Of a DNA stretch of 7,549 nt, positions 6,570-7,549 are shown piece after piece. This stretch comes from Comamonadaceae bacterium (GTDB taxonomy: Bacteria; Pseudomonadota; Gammaproteobacteria; Burkholderiales; Burkholderiaceae_C): positions 1 through 7,549 of the forward strand of contig CANGMW010000128.1 in NCBI GenBank assembly GCA_947454695.1, given 5' to 3'. The translations under genes and the position numbers were made by a program. The notes beneath the pieces are model-generated. The model did not search any database. It was not told the DNA's origin and was given only the letters and a program-made list of their open reading frames with translations. Each line of letters begins with the position of its first letter. Position 1 is the first letter of the stretch.

Positions 6570-6760
6570 ATTAACTTAGACATCAGGCTGGCTAGCGCGC
6601 TGAGCAAAATCGTGGTGGTGAGTGGCAGAAAAAATTCACGCCCGAAGAGCGTAAAGCGCAAGTCACCCGGCAGCCGACCCAAGCCGAGCTTTTTGAACCA
6701 GGGCGTGAAGGCGTTGATGACCATCAGCGCGATGAACACCACGATGAGCCAGCGAATCAT
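6566..6760 (-). CDS. DUF2905 small membrane protein
   Basis: A 64-residue protein of the DUF2905 family, recognised from the central GLGRLPGDLRF motif and the FFLPLTTTILLS segment. It has two hydrophobic stretches, at about residues 2-20 and 45-62, separated by a short basic loop. It is therefore predicted to be a two-helix inner-membrane hairpin. The family function is unknown. The ATG at 6758-6760 is preceded by a plausible ribosome site (GAGG, about 8 nt upstream). It begins 38 nt after the stop of the MidA-like methyltransferase on the same strand, so the two are probably co-transcribed. It converges on cca. Confidence 0.88.
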   Translation of the reverse strand: MIRWLIVVFIALMVINAFTPWFKKLGLGRLPGDLRFTLFGREFFLPLTTTILLSALASLMSKLI

Positions 6761-6798
6761 GGTTCAAGCCTCATTTCAGACCTCATGCCAGGTGTGCC

Positions 6799-7549
6799 TC
6801 ACAGCGTGTGGGTGCGGTCACCCTGGGTAAAGCCCTGCGGGATCCACGGCTCACCCGCGCCCAGCGCGATCACCTTGAAGAGCTCACCCATCTCATGCTC
6901 CATGATGAGCTTGTGCGCATTGGCCCGCTCGGGCAGGCTGGCCTGCTCCATCAGCGGCAGCAAGCCGCAATTCATCAGAAAGCGCGCCTGCGTGCAGTAG
7001 CCCAGCACGTGCAGGCCGGCGTCTTGCGCAGCCAGCGCCACACCGCTGAAGTCCACATGCGCGGTGATGTCCTTGCGGCCCACGTCCGTGAGCGGGTCCG
7101 GGTCGGACTGGTGCGCCTGATGGCACATCACCGTGCCCATGTGGCGTTGCGGGTGGTAGTACTCGCGCTCGGGGAAACCGTAGTCGATCAAGAAGGCAGC
7201 ACCACGGGTCAGGTGCGCGGCCAGCGTGCGCACAAAGGCCTGGGCCTGCGGGTGGATTTCGGTGAGGTAGTCGTGCGGGCCTTCGGGCTCGATGGGTGGG
7301 CGCAGGTCGGTGGGCGCATCGCGCCACACAAAATGCACGGGGCTGGCCGTGCCCAGTGCCACGCCACGTTCATGCCACACGCCTTGCTTGCGCACGAGTA
7401 GCTTGACCGGCATGGCGTCGAGCACCTCGTTGCCCACCACCACGCCTTGCATGGTGGGCGGCAGGCTGCTGGCCCATTGCACCTTCTCGCCAAAGGCCGC
7501 CAGGGTCTGCTGCTGGCGGCTGCGCAAAGAGCTGGAAATGTCCACGATG
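6799..7549 (-). CDS. MidA/NDUFAF7-like SAM-dependent methyltransferase, 5' end cut by window edge
   Basis: The frame stays open to the right edge, so the N-terminus lies outside; 249 residues and the stop (6799-6801) are visible. The in-frame GTG at 7545 is not the start, because the preceding codon continues a family motif (IVDISSSLRSRQ, usually IVExSxxLRxRQ). Later DUF185/Methyltransf_28 landmarks are GNEVLDAMPV (7405-7434), FLIDYGFPEREYYHP, DITAHVDFSGVA and TQARFLMNCGLL. The missing 110-130 residues should contain the glycine-rich SAM-binding motif. The mitochondrial homologue NDUFAF7/MidA methylates an arginine of the complex I subunit NDUFS2 during assembly. The bacterial substrate is not established, and transfer of that role is inference. 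DUF2905 follows 38 nt downstream. Confidence 0.9.
   Translation of the reverse strand, partial: IVDISSSLRSRQQQTLAAFGEKVQWASSLPPTMQGVVVGNEVLDAMPVKLLVRKQGVWHERGVALGTASPVHFVWRDAPTDLRPPIEPEGPHDYLTEIHPQAQAFVRTLAAHLTRGAAFLIDYGFPEREYYHPQRHMGTVMCHQAHQSDPDPLTDVGRKDITAHVDFSGVALAAQDAGLHVLGYCTQARFLMNCGLLPLMEQASLPERANAHKLIMEHEMGELFKVIALGAGEPWIPQGFTQGDRTHTL

Overview
This is an ordinary-looking, high-GC, gene-dense chromosomal segment. Gene content, order and protein sequences suggest a betaproteobacterium of the Burkholderiales, most likely Comamonadaceae (Rhodoferax/Polaromonas/Acidovorax-like). That assignment rests on familiarity with these proteins, not on a search. Eight protein genes fill the window with very short gaps; the longest is the 56 nt between the TetR and metallo-beta-lactamase (MBL) genes. 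I see no mobile element, CRISPR array, rRNA or tRNA gene.

Layout. Left block (minus strand, 1-2268), in transcription order: a 5-formyltetrahydrofolate cyclo-ligase, then after 19 nt (1650-1668 excluding the start codon region) a TetR-family regulator, then after 56 nt an MBL-fold protein that runs off the left edge. Central block (plus strand, 2278-6513): a Slt70-type periplasmic lytic transglycosylase, an NDUFA9-like atypical SDR whose start overlaps the transglycosylase stop by 4 nt, and, 10 nt later, the CCA-adding tRNA nucleotidyltransferase. The two blocks diverge from start codons only 9 nt apart. Right block (minus strand, 6566-7549): a MidA/NDUFAF7-like methyltransferase missing its N-terminus at the right edge, followed by a 64-residue DUF2905 membrane protein. 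The right block converges on cca across 52 nt that hold overlapping inverted repeats.

How the genes relate. The central block looks like one transcription unit, but its products serve different processes: peptidoglycan cleavage, a possible respiratory or quinone-related SDR, and tRNA 3'-end maturation. Two genes, the NDUFA9-like SDR and the MidA-like methyltransferase, have eukaryotic relatives tied to respiratory complex I.

The most unusual feature is the MBL-fold protein. It keeps the three histidines of the first zinc site and the bridging aspartate, but all three second-site ligands are replaced (Val, Arg, Arg). I found no convincing new multi-gene system; the findings are leads of modest size.
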